DNA of 64,000 bases from JAITVM01 sp031551135 (GCA_031551135.1 JAVBOA010000008.1:1-64000); one strand, 5' to 3'; shown: positions 52,582-60,855, numbered from the stretch's first letter. The notes: generated from the sequence alone by a model not told the origin. Numbers and translations are program-made.

Positions 52582-52692
52582 AACTATTTTCATTATTAAG
52601 GATAGAAAAAAATATTTCATTTCACGCTTGAAGCATACGTGAAACGCTCCTCTGTGAAAAATTTTTTTCTACTTATCAAAATGAAAATAGTA
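52582..52692 (+). mobile_element. MITE-like palindromic element, copy I
   Basis: A 111-bp forward copy whose first base is A (AACTATTTTC); the other end is GAAAATAGTA. Flanks are TTA (52579-52581) and TTA (52693-52695). The right flank is also the stop codon of the hemolysin III gene on the minus strand. Confidence 0.87.
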
Positions 52693-53328
52693 TTAAATAA
52701 AAAGGAACATTAGTAATATATGAAAAAAACTACCCAGCATAACCAATACATGAAAAATTTCATGAAAGCCGAAATGCTTAAATGAAGGTTTTTTTATAGC
52801 ATAAACCACGCCGCCGGCAGTATACGCAACGCCGCCAAGAGCAAGCAATAAAAATCCCATCGGGTGCAAAGATTTTGAAAGCGGCACAAAAGCTACAATA
52901 ACGAGCCAACCCATGAATAGATAAATTCCGGAAGTCAGCCAGCGAGGCATGTTTATAAAAAACACTTTAAAAAGAATTCCCAAAATCGCAATTGACCAAA
53001 CAAGAATCAAAAGTGTATATCCCCAAACGCCTCTTAATGTTATTAAACAAATCGGCGTATACGAACCGGCAATCAAAACAAAAATCATCATATGGTCGAT
53101 TTTGCGCAGCAACTCGGATTTTTTTTCGGATATTTTGAGCATATGATAAAATGTACTCGCGGCGTATAATAAAATCAAAGCGGCTCCGAAAACCGAAAAA
53201 CTTACAATATGCCAAACCGTGGCCGTAAGCGCCGCCTTAATTATCAAAAATACGGTAACAGGAATACAGCAAATTAGCGCAATCAAATGGGTAAGCGTGC
53301 TGATAGGGTCTTTAAACTTATTCATCAT
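52693..53328 (-). CDS. Hemolysin III/PAQR-family membrane protein (YqfA type)
   Basis: A 211-residue protein with seven membrane helices of the HlyIII/progestin-adipoQ-receptor family. Conserved metal-site segments are DPISTLTHLIALI at the N-terminus, FGAALILLYAASTFYHML with Ser and His, KIDHMMIFVLIAGSYTPICL with Asp-His, and the C-terminal FGFHEIFHVLVMLGSFFHILLMFLF with the His pair. Family members are likely hydrolases; haemolysis is not implied. The start is ATG 53328, 9 bases after AGGAG (the ATG at 53337 touches it). The TAA stop is identical to the duplicated target of MITE copy I. Confidence 0.9.
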   Translation of the reverse strand: MMNKFKDPISTLTHLIALICCIPVTVFLIIKAALTATVWHIVSFSVFGAALILLYAASTFYHMLKISEKKSELLRKIDHMMIFVLIAGSYTPICLITLRGVWGYTLLILVWSIAILGILFKVFFINMPRWLTSGIYLFMGWLVIVAFVPLSKSLHPMGFLLLALGGVAYTAGGVVYAIKKPSFKHFGFHEIFHVLVMLGSFFHILLMFLFI

Positions 53329-53429
53329 AATAAACATCTCCTAATGTAGTTTTTAAAACTATGTGTTGCATTTATTATAACCTTAATATATAATAATATC
53401 AAGTAAATTTTTTCAAAAGGACTGATAAA

Positions 53430-53927
53430 ATGAGAAAATATTCAGAATTTTTTGATTCACTAGACACAATCCCAATCGAAAAACTCCCTGATCTTGAGCT
53501 TTATATGGATCAAGTCACCAAATTTTTAGATGATAAACTTTTAGCTTATAAGCAAGAAAAAAGTGATAGAGCCATTACAAAAACAATGGTCAACAATTAT
53601 ACAAAAGCAAAAATGCTTCCTGTTTCAAACAAAAAAAAATACAGCAAAGAGCATTTACTATTCTTGATTTTAATTTTCCATTTAAAATCAATTTTGTCAA
53701 TCGACGATATTTCGAAAATAATCGGCCTTTTGCCGGACTCAATTTCGGATTTTTACGGAAGCTTTTTAAAAATTCAGGAAGAGCAAATCTCAAAGCTAAA
53801 GGAAGAAAACGAAAAATCCAATATAAATGATAAAATGGAACTTATATTTTCGCTTGCCTTCGAAATCGAATTAAAAAAAATGATGATAGAATATATTTTG
53901 AACCAAGACAGTGAAATAATAAACTAA
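53430..53927 (+). CDS. DUF1836-family protein, MerR-like
   Basis: A 165-residue cytosolic protein of the DUF1836 family. The core AITKTMVNNYTKAKMLPVSNKKKYSKEHLLFLILIFHLKSILSIDDISKIIG (about residues 48-100) resembles the MerR-type winged helix (conserved NNYTKAKMLP and KKYSKEHL), suggesting DNA binding. The N-terminal DQVTKFLDDKLL precedes it and the C-terminal part is helical. Function is unknown. ATG follows AAAAGGACTGAT. It is monocistronic and convergent with the DUF4230 gene. Confidence 0.85.
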   Translation: MRKYSEFFDSLDTIPIEKLPDLELYMDQVTKFLDDKLLAYKQEKSDRAITKTMVNNYTKAKMLPVSNKKKYSKEHLLFLILIFHLKSILSIDDISKIIGLLPDSISDFYGSFLKIQEEQISKLKEENEKSNINDKMELIFSLAFEIELKKMMIEYILNQDSEIIN

Positions 53928-53951
53928 ATATTTCGACACTTTCTGTACGGC

Positions 53952-53989
53952 TATAAAAAAATGACGCAAACGCGCCATTTTTTTATAGT
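53952..53989. terminator. Bidirectional terminator
   Basis: CTATAAAAAAATG-A-CGC pairs with GCG-C-CATTTTTTTATAG around AAAC, with A and T runs built into the arms. It lies between convergent genes. Confidence 0.85.
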
Positions 53990-53997
53990 TTTTTATT

Positions 53998-54681
53998 TTA
54001 AATCAAAACCACGTTTATATTCACGTCATTAATTCCGGCGGATTCCAAAAATGTGCCGACTAATTCTCTTAAAGATTTAATTGTGTTTTCGTTAGCAAGT
54101 TTCAGCATTTGTTCTTCATGCAATTCCAAATACATAGAATTTTTAACTTTTTTAATTAATTCATTTTGTTCAGCGGCGGTTAGTTTTATTTCGCCGAATC
54201 TTAAAAGTCCGTTTGTTGTTGAATAAATTTCTGTTTTATCATTCAAAATTTCCAGAGATGAAACAACCGGTTTTTTTGCTTTGACTGTTAAAATATTGCT
54301 GTCCGGATTATATATAATCATATCTTTTGTAATCTCTGCCAAATCAGTCGAAAATTTCGCTTTCGAATAAAAAACCATATTCTGATATTTTTTAAGTATG
54401 TCCCATTCATAAATAGAATTGTCCCATTGAACCTCCTGCTTGAGGTCTGTCTCCATTGTCACGAGTTCTTTTTTCCCTTGAATATTTTGAACCATAACTT
54501 CGTCAACTTTGATTTTTTTCATTATTTTGTCAACATCAGGCATTTGAATGTTCATAGGTTTGTTTTGATCCAGAAAAGCCGCCTTTGATTCCTTTTGAAA
54601 ATTCATTGCGAAAATAAACCCCACAATAACAAAGACTACTGCCATTAATACAAAATTTCTGATTTTTTTCAAAATTTTCAC
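53998..54681 (-). CDS. DUF4230-family membrane-anchored protein
   Basis: A protein of about 225 residues with one N-terminal membrane helix (about 10-30, VLMAVVFVIVGFIFAM) and an extracellular DUF4230 domain: VDEVMVQNIQGKKELVTMETDLKQEVQW, YSKAKFSTDLAEITKDMIIYNPDSNILTVKAKKPVV, ending with a helical pair. Function unknown. The start is GTG 54681 or, better spaced behind GGGGTG, TTG 54672. It begins 4 bases after the pyrC-like stop and ends the seven-gene run. Confidence 0.82.
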   Translation of the reverse strand: MKILKKIRNFVLMAVVFVIVGFIFAMNFQKESKAAFLDQNKPMNIQMPDVDKIMKKIKVDEVMVQNIQGKKELVTMETDLKQEVQWDNSIYEWDILKKYQNMVFYSKAKFSTDLAEITKDMIIYNPDSNILTVKAKKPVVSSLEILNDKTEIYSTTNGLLRFGEIKLTAAEQNELIKKVKNSMYLELHEEQMLKLANENTIKSLRELVGTFLESAGINDVNINVVLI

Positions 54682-54685
54682 CCCT

Positions 54686-55966
54686 CTAAAATTCTTGTAA
54701 ATACATAATTCTGCCGTTTACAATTGTGCCCAAAACTTTTCCTTTTAGCTTCATGCCGTCGTACGGCGAAAACTTGGCTTTAGAAGCGAAATTTTCCGCT
54801 GTAATTTGATTTTCCGCATCGATATCAAAAATAAATAAATCGCCGGACATTCCGATTTCAATATTTCCTTTATTGCTTAGATTTAAAAATTTTGCCGGAT
54901 TTAGAGTAAATTTTTCTATTAAATTTATTATACTCATTTTGCGCTCAATAACAAGGGCATTGTATGAGATAAGAAAAGCGGTTTCCAAAGAAGAAATTCC
55001 ATAGGAAGCAGATTCAAATTCGCAAGTTTTTTGTTCGATTGTCGAAGGTGAATGACCGGAGGATATAATATCGATTGTACCGTCAAAAATCCCTTCAATA
55101 ATCGCTTCAACGTCGCTTTTTGTCCTAAGCGGCGGTTTTACTTTACAAAAAGTATTGTAATTTTCGAGCGAATCTTCGGTCAATGTAAAATAATGCGGGC
55201 AAGTATCGCAAGTCACTTTAATTCCGTCTTTTTTCGCCTGCCTGATTAATTCGACCGAACCTTTTGTGCTGATATTCGCTATATGAATTCTGGAGTTTGC
55301 GTATTTTGCTAAAATCAAATTTCTGGCAAGCGTAATTTCCTCTGATTCGCGCGGAATCCCCCGAAGCCCGGTTTGCGTTGAAATTATTCCTTTATTTATA
55401 ACGCCGTCGCCCGATACGGATTTATCTTCACAAAAAGTTATCACAGGAATATCAAACATTGTTGCGTATTTCAAAACATTGCTGAGCAGAAGCGCGTCAT
55501 AAAAAGCCTTGCCGCCGTCCGAAATCGCAACAATTCCGGCGCGCTTCATTTCGCCGATTTCCGCCATCTGATTGCCCAAAAGCCCTTTTGTCATGCCGCC
55601 GTATTGAAAAATATTTACATAAGATAATTCTTTCGCTTTATTTTCGATATATTTAACGACGGTTTTATCATCGATTACCGGCATTGTGTCCGGCGAAGCC
55701 GTGAGCGACGTAAATCCGCCTTTTATCGCAGATTTTGAGGCAGAGGCGATATCCTCTTTATTTTCGAAACCGGGATCGCAGATTTTACATGATGTATCGA
55801 TAAGTCCCGGGAAAACATATTTTTCTTTAACATCGATATATTCAGGAATATTATAATTTAAATTTTTTCCGATTTCGATAATTTCGCCGTAATCAATATA
55901 AATATCAACAATCTCTAAAACTCCATCTTTATTAAACACAGAAGCATTTTTAATTAAAGTTCTCAT
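54686..55966 (-). CDS. Dihydroorotase-like protein lacking the metal site (pseudoenzyme)
   Basis: A full-length (426 residues) type I dihydroorotase/amidohydrolase homologue with the expected fold markers (FPGLID, CEDKSVSGDG, TGLRGIPRESEEITLARNLILAK, CPHYFTLTEDSLE, KVKPPLRTKSD). The metal and substrate residues of Bacillus-type PyrC are replaced: HxH becomes Ser59-x-Lys61, the following Arg becomes Cys63, HCED becomes FCED, HIST becomes NIST, and ATDHAPH becomes SSGHSPS. It should not bind the zinc pair or catalyse. The frame is undamaged. It overlaps the pyrB-like gene by 17 bases. Inactive DHOases (PyrC') serve as ATCase partners in Pseudomonas (known), a possible parallel. Confidence 0.88.
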   Translation of the reverse strand: MRTLIKNASVFNKDGVLEIVDIYIDYGEIIEIGKNLNYNIPEYIDVKEKYVFPGLIDTSCKICDPGFENKEDIASASKSAIKGGFTSLTASPDTMPVIDDKTVVKYIENKAKELSYVNIFQYGGMTKGLLGNQMAEIGEMKRAGIVAISDGGKAFYDALLLSNVLKYATMFDIPVITFCEDKSVSGDGVINKGIISTQTGLRGIPRESEEITLARNLILAKYANSRIHIANISTKGSVELIRQAKKDGIKVTCDTCPHYFTLTEDSLENYNTFCKVKPPLRTKSDVEAIIEGIFDGTIDIISSGHSPSTIEQKTCEFESASYGISSLETAFLISYNALVIERKMSIINLIEKFTLNPAKFLNLSNKGNIEIGMSGDLFIFDIDAENQITAENFASKAKFSPYDGMKLKGKVLGTIVNGRIMYLQEF

Positions 55967-56891
55967 CTATCGGTTTACCTCTCATAGAAAGTAAATACAA
56001 AAGCGCCATTCTGACCGCCACGCCATTTGTAATCTGATCGTCTATCAAACAATTTTTCGAGTCAATGACTTGTGAAGAAATTTCTATTCCGCGGTTGATT
56101 GGGCCGGGATGCATTACGATTACATCTTTTTTTGCATAAGAGAGCATTTTCTGATCTATTTTAAATAGATTACGATATTCGTTTATCGAGGGCAAAAGCG
56201 AACCATATTGCCTTTCGGTCTGCATCCGCAAAGCAAGCACAACATCAGCGTCCTCCATGCCTTCGTAAGCATTATAAAAAACTTTCACACCGAAATCTTC
56301 AAGATAATCGGGAATTAAAGTCGGCGGCCCCACTACAGAAACTTTTGCGCCGAGCGTAGTAAGCGCCCAAATGTTACTGCGGCTGACTCTGCTATGCGCA
56401 ACATCTCCGATAATTGTTACTTTCAAATTTTCAAAACTGCCTTTTTGCTCTTTTATTGTCAAAAGGTCGAGCATTGACTGTGTAGGGTTTTCGTTTATTC
56501 CGTCGCCTGCGTTTATCACGCTTGCTTCGACATTTTCAGCCAGAAGTTTTGCCGAGCCTGACATCGGGTGGCGTATTATAATAAAATTGCAGCCCATTTG
56601 GTCAATAATTCTGCCGAGATCCAGTAAATTTCCAAAATCTCCGTTGTTTACGCCGAGTTTCATTTCAACAACATTCGCGCCCAAATATCCGGCGGCAAGC
56701 TCATAAGAAAGCCTGTTTCGGGATACGGTATCACTAAAAAGCGTCAAAACCGATTTTCCTTCTAAAATCAAAGCTCTTTTGTTTTTTTGCGAAATTACAA
56801 ATTTCATTGTTTCGGCAACTTTTAAAATATATTGAATTTCTTCGCTCTCAACCCCTCTTAAAGTTACGAAATCTTTTCGCATAAATTTCAA
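55950..56891 (-). CDS. Aspartate carbamoyltransferase-like protein with degenerate active site
   Basis: Full-length ATCase homologue (about 313 residues) of the Bacillus type, but with key residues changed. The carbamoyl-phosphate loop STRTR is VSRNR, the loop bearing the essential Ser and Lys (SVQKGE-like) is shortened to GVNNGDFGN, and the catalytic His of HPTQ is Asn (NENPTQ). Arginines in IIRHP, HSRVSRSN and LRMQTER, and HPGPINRG, are kept, so some ligand binding may persist. Start uncertain: GTG 56900, TTG 56891 (best spaced) or ATG 56882. It overlaps the pyrC-like gene and follows rluD by about 40 bases, the order of the Bacillus pyr locus without pyrR and pyrP. Confidence 0.87.
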   Translation of the reverse strand: MKFMRKDFVTLRGVESEEIQYILKVAETMKFVISQKNKRALILEGKSVLTLFSDTVSRNRLSYELAAGYLGANVVEMKLGVNNGDFGNLLDLGRIIDQMGCNFIIIRHPMSGSAKLLAENVEASVINAGDGINENPTQSMLDLLTIKEQKGSFENLKVTIIGDVAHSRVSRSNIWALTTLGAKVSVVGPPTLIPDYLEDFGVKVFYNAYEGMEDADVVLALRMQTERQYGSLLPSINEYRNLFKIDQKMLSYAKKDVIVMHPGPINRGIEISSQVIDSKNCLIDDQITNGVAVRMALLYLLSMRGKPIDENFN

Positions 56892-56932
56892 CGCGAACAC
56901 CAGCTTTCTGATATGATTAAACGCTTTTCAAA

Positions 56933-57847
56933 TTATTTTTGCTTAAGCGTACAAATTAATTTTTGAAAATATTCGGGTAATTCCGATTCGAATTCCATAT
57001 ATTCTTTGGTTTTAGGATGAATAAAACCCAAAATTTTAGCGTGCAGTGCTTGTCCTTCCAATTTGTAAGGCTGTTTCTCTCTGCCATATATTTTATCGCC
57101 CAAAAGCGGATGACCGGAATCTGACATATGTACACGAATCTGATGCGTGCGTCCGGTTTCCAGAACCGCCTCGATTAAAGTAAAGCCGTTAAATCTATGT
57201 AGGACTTTAAAATTCGTAACGGCATTCTTTCCGTTTTTATAATTTACAGCCATTTTTTTTCGGTCTTTTATATCGCGCCCGATAGGTTTATTTATAGTTC
57301 CGCTGTCTTCGGCGATATTTCCGAAAACAATCGCATGATATTTTCGTGTTATCGTATGCGCCGAAAATTGCTCCGAAAGATAGGAGTGTGCTTTATCATT
57401 TTTCGCCGCAATTAAAATTCCGGATGTGTCCTTGTCTATACGATGCACAATCCCCGGCCGCAAAACACCGTTTATTCCAGATAAAGAATCTCCGCAATGG
57501 TTCAAAAGAGCGTTTACAAGCGTTCCTTCGTAATGCCCCGGCGCAGGATGAACCACTAAATTCTGCGGTTTATTTATAACAATTAAGTCGTCATCTTCAT
57601 ATAAAATATCAAGAGGAATATCCTCTCCCTGCAATTCCAATTTTCTGTTTTTGGGTATATCGACCGAAATTATGTCTCGCAATTTAGTTTTATAATTTGA
57701 TTTTTCAATTTTATTATTAACCGTAACATAACCGCTTTCGATTAGTTTTTGCAGCATATTACGAGATTTTTCTATTATATTTTCGGAAAGAAAATGATCC
57801 AGCCTTTTGTTTATATCAAATTCGGGAACAATGAAAGTTTTATTCAT
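56933..57847 (-). CDS. rluD: RluD/YlyB-family 23S rRNA pseudouridine synthase
   Basis: Pseudouridine synthase of the RluA/RluD group, modifying 23S rRNA. 304 residues. The N-terminal S4 domain (RLDHFLSENIIEKSRNMLQKLIESGYVTVNN) precedes a catalytic domain with VINKPQNLVVHPAPGHYEGTLVNALL, the active-site motif PGIVHRIDKDTSGILIAAKND (catalytic Asp), and LETGRTHQIRVHMSDSGHPLLGDKIYG. The start is ATG 57847 behind GGTG, overlapping the lspA stop by 8 bases (ATGAATAA). The lspA-rluD order matches B. subtilis lspA-ylyB. Confidence 0.93.
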   Translation of the reverse strand: MNKTFIVPEFDINKRLDHFLSENIIEKSRNMLQKLIESGYVTVNNKIEKSNYKTKLRDIISVDIPKNRKLELQGEDIPLDILYEDDDLIVINKPQNLVVHPAPGHYEGTLVNALLNHCGDSLSGINGVLRPGIVHRIDKDTSGILIAAKNDKAHSYLSEQFSAHTITRKYHAIVFGNIAEDSGTINKPIGRDIKDRKKMAVNYKNGKNAVTNFKVLHRFNGFTLIEAVLETGRTHQIRVHMSDSGHPLLGDKIYGREKQPYKLEGQALHAKILGFIHPKTKEYMEFESELPEYFQKLICTLKQK

Positions 57848-58328
57848 TTTTAACACCGCTGATTTCATCATCTTTTATAAAAAATATCACAAGAATTGAC
57901 AGCAAAATCGCGCCAACAACAACATAGGAATCTGCTAAATTAAACACAGGAAAATCCATAAACTTTATAAAAGTGGCATGAAAAAAATCTATAACATAAC
58001 CCCTAAAAAGACGGTCAATATAATTTCCCACAGCGCCCGCCAAGATTAAAACAAGACAGCCTCTGACAAGATTGTAAATTTTTGTTTTCGGTAATTTTAT
58101 ATAATAATAAATCATAATGGAGATAACAATCGTGGTTGAGATTATAAAAAACCATCTCCAATTCTGCATTAAACCAAACGCCGCGCCCCTATTTTCCACA
58201 TAAGTAAAATTAAAAACGCCGTTGATTAAATAAATCGAGCCGATTTCCTTTAGATTATTCAGCGCTATCCATTTTGTAATCTGATCCAAAGCAACCAAAA
58301 AAATAAATATAGATACAGTCAAAATCAC
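57840..58328 (-). CDS. lspA: Lipoprotein signal peptidase (SPase II)
   Basis: Aspartyl membrane protease that cleaves prolipoprotein signal peptides. The 162-residue protein has four helices and both catalytic aspartates, in GAVGNYIDRLFRGYVIDF and FNLADSYVVVG; the ENRGAAFGL motif is also present. The start is GTG 58328, 7 bases after AGGGG and 2 bases after the aroB stop; a TTG at 58355 would extend it by 9 residues inside aroB without a ribosome-binding site. It overlaps rluD, so the two are translationally coupled. Confidence 0.93.
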   Translation of the reverse strand: MILTVSIFIFLVALDQITKWIALNNLKEIGSIYLINGVFNFTYVENRGAAFGLMQNWRWFFIISTTIVISIMIYYYIKLPKTKIYNLVRGCLVLILAGAVGNYIDRLFRGYVIDFFHATFIKFMDFPVFNLADSYVVVGAILLSILVIFFIKDDEISGVKNE

Positions 58329-58330
58329 AA

Positions 58331-59404
58331 TTATACCCCTAACTGCCTTATGCAATCGGCCAAAATATTTTCATCATTAATTTTTACGGAAAAAGCTTCT
58401 CCGATTTGTCTTAATGTTATAATACTAATTACGTTATTGCTGGTCTTTTTGTCTAAATACATTTGAGAAATTATTTCTTTCTCGCTATAATTTTTTATTT
58501 GGTTTTCGAGTTCAAAAAAATTCAGCAATTCTTTTATAGAATTAAAATCCTCTTCAGAAATAAATTTCTGCGTTAATGCGTAATAAGAAGAACAAATCAT
58601 TCCGATTGCAACGGAATGTCCGTGGGTCAGTTCGAAATTCGATAAAGTTTCAACAGCGTGACCAAAACTATGTCCGAAATTCAAAATTTCCCGAATCCCT
58701 AAATCTCTTTCGTCAAGCGAAACAACAGAATTTTTTATTTCGCAGGAGCGGAAAACTAATTCTGATAAGCAATCAAAATCCATATGAATTATTTTTTCCT
58801 TGTTATCACAAATAAATTTATAATATTCATAATCTTTAATTAAGCCGTGTTTGATTGCCTCCGCCATTCCCGACGAAAATTGTTTTTTATCCAGAGTTAA
58901 GAGCGTATTTATATTCGTGAAAACGAATTTCGGCTGATAAAACGAACCGACTAAATTTTTATTTCCCGAGAAATCGACTCCGACTTTTCCGCCGACAGAA
59001 CTGTCAATTTGAGATAAAAGCGTCGTCGGAACTTGTATAAAATCAATTCCACGCATATAAGTTGAGGCCGCAAACCCTGTCAAATCTCCGACTACACCGC
59101 CGCCAAGCGCAATCAAAGCGGATTTTCTGTCAAAATGATTATTTATTAAAAATAGATAAAGCTCTTTTAGCGTATCTAAATTTTTACTTTTTTCTCCTGC
59201 CGGAAAAACAAAAGAATGAATTTCATAATTTTTATGTAACAAAGATTTCAGTTCGTCGAGATAAAGCTCAGAAACATTCGAGTCGCTGACAATACATATT
59301 TTTTTATAATTAAAGTTTTTTAAAATTTCGGGAAAGCTCCCAAAATTGTTTTCAAAATATATTTTATAATTCGCTGATTTTGTCTCTATATTCAGATTTT
59401 TCAA
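58331..59404 (-). CDS. aroB: 3-Dehydroquinate synthase
   Basis: Second step of the shikimate pathway: NAD- and Zn/Co-dependent cyclisation of DAHP to 3-dehydroquinate. 357 residues. Family motifs: VFPAGEKSKNLDTL, LIALGGGVVGDLTGFAASTYMRGIDFIQVPTTLLSQIDSSVGGKVGVDFSGNKNLVGSFYQP, MAEAIKHGLI (metal Glu), REILNFGHSFGHAVE (metal His) and THGHSVAIGM (metal His). The start is TTG 59404 behind CAGGGGGAAG. It lies in the tight run between the CorC-type gene (14 bases) and lspA. Confidence 0.96.
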   Translation of the reverse strand: MKNLNIETKSANYKIYFENNFGSFPEILKNFNYKKICIVSDSNVSELYLDELKSLLHKNYEIHSFVFPAGEKSKNLDTLKELYLFLINNHFDRKSALIALGGGVVGDLTGFAASTYMRGIDFIQVPTTLLSQIDSSVGGKVGVDFSGNKNLVGSFYQPKFVFTNINTLLTLDKKQFSSGMAEAIKHGLIKDYEYYKFICDNKEKIIHMDFDCLSELVFRSCEIKNSVVSLDERDLGIREILNFGHSFGHAVETLSNFELTHGHSVAIGMICSSYYALTQKFISEEDFNSIKELLNFFELENQIKNYSEKEIISQMYLDKKTSNNVISIITLRQIGEAFSVKINDENILADCIRQLGV

Positions 59405-59418
59405 AAATCTTCCCCCTG

Positions 59419-60711
59419 CTAAAATTTTTTATGTGCTATCAAAGAGATTATCCGCCTGTCTTGCACATTGTTTATTTTAAAGATTACTCCATTGTATTCG
59501 ATTTCATATTTTTCTCCGTCTTCCGGAACAAATCCAAGCTGACCCGTTAAAAATCCGCTGATTGTATCAAATTCGTCCTCGTCATCAATCCCTATTTCAA
59601 GGCTCTGCGCCACATCCACAATTTCTGCCACTCCGGAAATAAAAAAAGTCGAATCATTAAGTTTTTCGATATCCGGAACTTCGTGTTCATCATATTCATC
59701 CGATATATTTCCGACTATTTCTTCTGTCAAATCCTCCATTGTTACAATACCAGATGTTCCTCCGTATTCGTCCACTATAATAACCATATATACACGGTTT
59801 TTCTGCATTTCTTGAAAAAGTTCGTCATTCTTTTTTGATTCGGGCAAAAAATGAGCTTTTCTGATAATTTTACGCAAATCAATTTCCGCTTTCGGGTCTA
59901 CTAAATATTCCAAAATATCTTTTATATGGAGTATACCGATAATATTATCGATATTTTCTTCATAAACCGGCATCCGTGAATATTTTTCCTCTGTTATGAT
60001 TTTAATAATTTCATCTTTTGTGGCATCAGCATTAATCGCAACGATTTCTGTTCTGTGCGTAGCGATTTCGCCAACGGTTTTATTATCAAACTCGAATACA
60101 TTATTTATCATTTCGATTTCGCTTTCGTCGATATTTCCTGATTCCCGCGACGCGTCCACCATCATCCGGATTTCTTCTTCCGAATAATCATTTTCGGAAT
60201 ATTCATCTGATATATTTAAAAGCTTCATCAAGAAATCTGCTATTCCCATACAGAAAAACACAATTAGTTTTGAAATTGTATAAATAATTGAAATAGGAAT
60301 CGAAAATATTCTTATTAATGCGCTTGCTTGTTTTATTGCGATTCTTTTTGGAATAAGCTCTGTAATAACAAAAGCGAAAATTGTTATTATTATTAAAGAA
60401 ATCACAAAAATCGTAAATGCAAGCATATCATTTACTTTTTCGTCAATCGAACTCATCAGAAGAAAGAAATATTTTTCGTAAAAAACAACAATAAAATAAA
60501 CCCCAAGACAGACCGTCGCTATCATATGCCAAAATTTTAACGAAATTTCAATGTATGGACTTTTGCTGATAAATCTGTCTACTTTGGCATCATTGTTCAA
60601 TAAAGTGCGTCTGAGTTTATTTTTATTAAAGAAAATAACTGCCTGCTCCAAAAGCTTGAAAAATCCTTTCAGTGCCACCAGAATTAATAGATACACAAAA
60701 ATTCTAAACAA
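59419..60711 (-). CDS. CNNM/CorC-type (HlyC-CorC) membrane transporter or regulator
   Basis: A 430-residue protein with a DUF21/CNNM membrane domain (about 1-165, three or four helices), two CBS domains (TEIVAINADATKDEIIKIITEEKYSRMPVYEE and NRVYMVIIVDEYGGTSGIVTMEDLTEEIVGNI) and a C-terminal CorC_HlyC domain. Such proteins affect Mg2+/Co2+ efflux or Na+/Mg2+ exchange. The start is TTG 60711, close behind GGAGGAAGG; the frame extends to 60768, but those codons derive from an isolated MITE end. First gene of the aroB-lspA-rluD-pyr-like run. Confidence 0.89.
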   Translation of the reverse strand: MFRIFVYLLILVALKGFFKLLEQAVIFFNKNKLRRTLLNNDAKVDRFISKSPYIEISLKFWHMIATVCLGVYFIVVFYEKYFFLLMSSIDEKVNDMLAFTIFVISLIIITIFAFVITELIPKRIAIKQASALIRIFSIPISIIYTISKLIVFFCMGIADFLMKLLNISDEYSENDYSEEEIRMMVDASRESGNIDESEIEMINNVFEFDNKTVGEIATHRTEIVAINADATKDEIIKIITEEKYSRMPVYEENIDNIIGILHIKDILEYLVDPKAEIDLRKIIRKAHFLPESKKNDELFQEMQKNRVYMVIIVDEYGGTSGIVTMEDLTEEIVGNISDEYDEHEVPDIEKLNDSTFFISGVAEIVDVAQSLEIGIDDEDEFDTISGFLTGQLGFVPEDGEKYEIEYNGVIFKINNVQDRRIISLIAHKKF

Positions 60712-60755
60712 AATTTTCCTTCCTCCAATAAATTTTAGGATTTCTGTTCTTTTAA

Positions 60756-60776
60756 TACTAATTCCCATTTGATTTT
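60756..60776 (-). repeat. Isolated MITE end upstream of the CorC-type gene
   Basis: TAA followed by TACTAATTCCCATTTGATTT matches the left end of copy G. No opposite end is nearby. It lies in the promoter region of the seven-gene run. Confidence 0.6.
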
Positions 60777-60855
60777 ATTCTTTTCCGTTTTAAAAATTTT
60801 ATCTACAACTATTATAGCAATTTAACAAAATAACGCAAGTTCTGTACTATTCAAA

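Noticed and set aside
4016..52692. The repeated 110-bp sequences as a dispersed CRISPR or as ordinary terminators
   Set aside because: Copies are far apart, lack spacers, are bounded by inverted ends and duplicated triplets, and occur both upstream and downstream of genes.
60712..60768. Extension of the CorC-type protein to an ATG at 60768
   Set aside because: The codons derive from an isolated MITE end; GGAGGAAGG just before TTG 60711 marks the real start.
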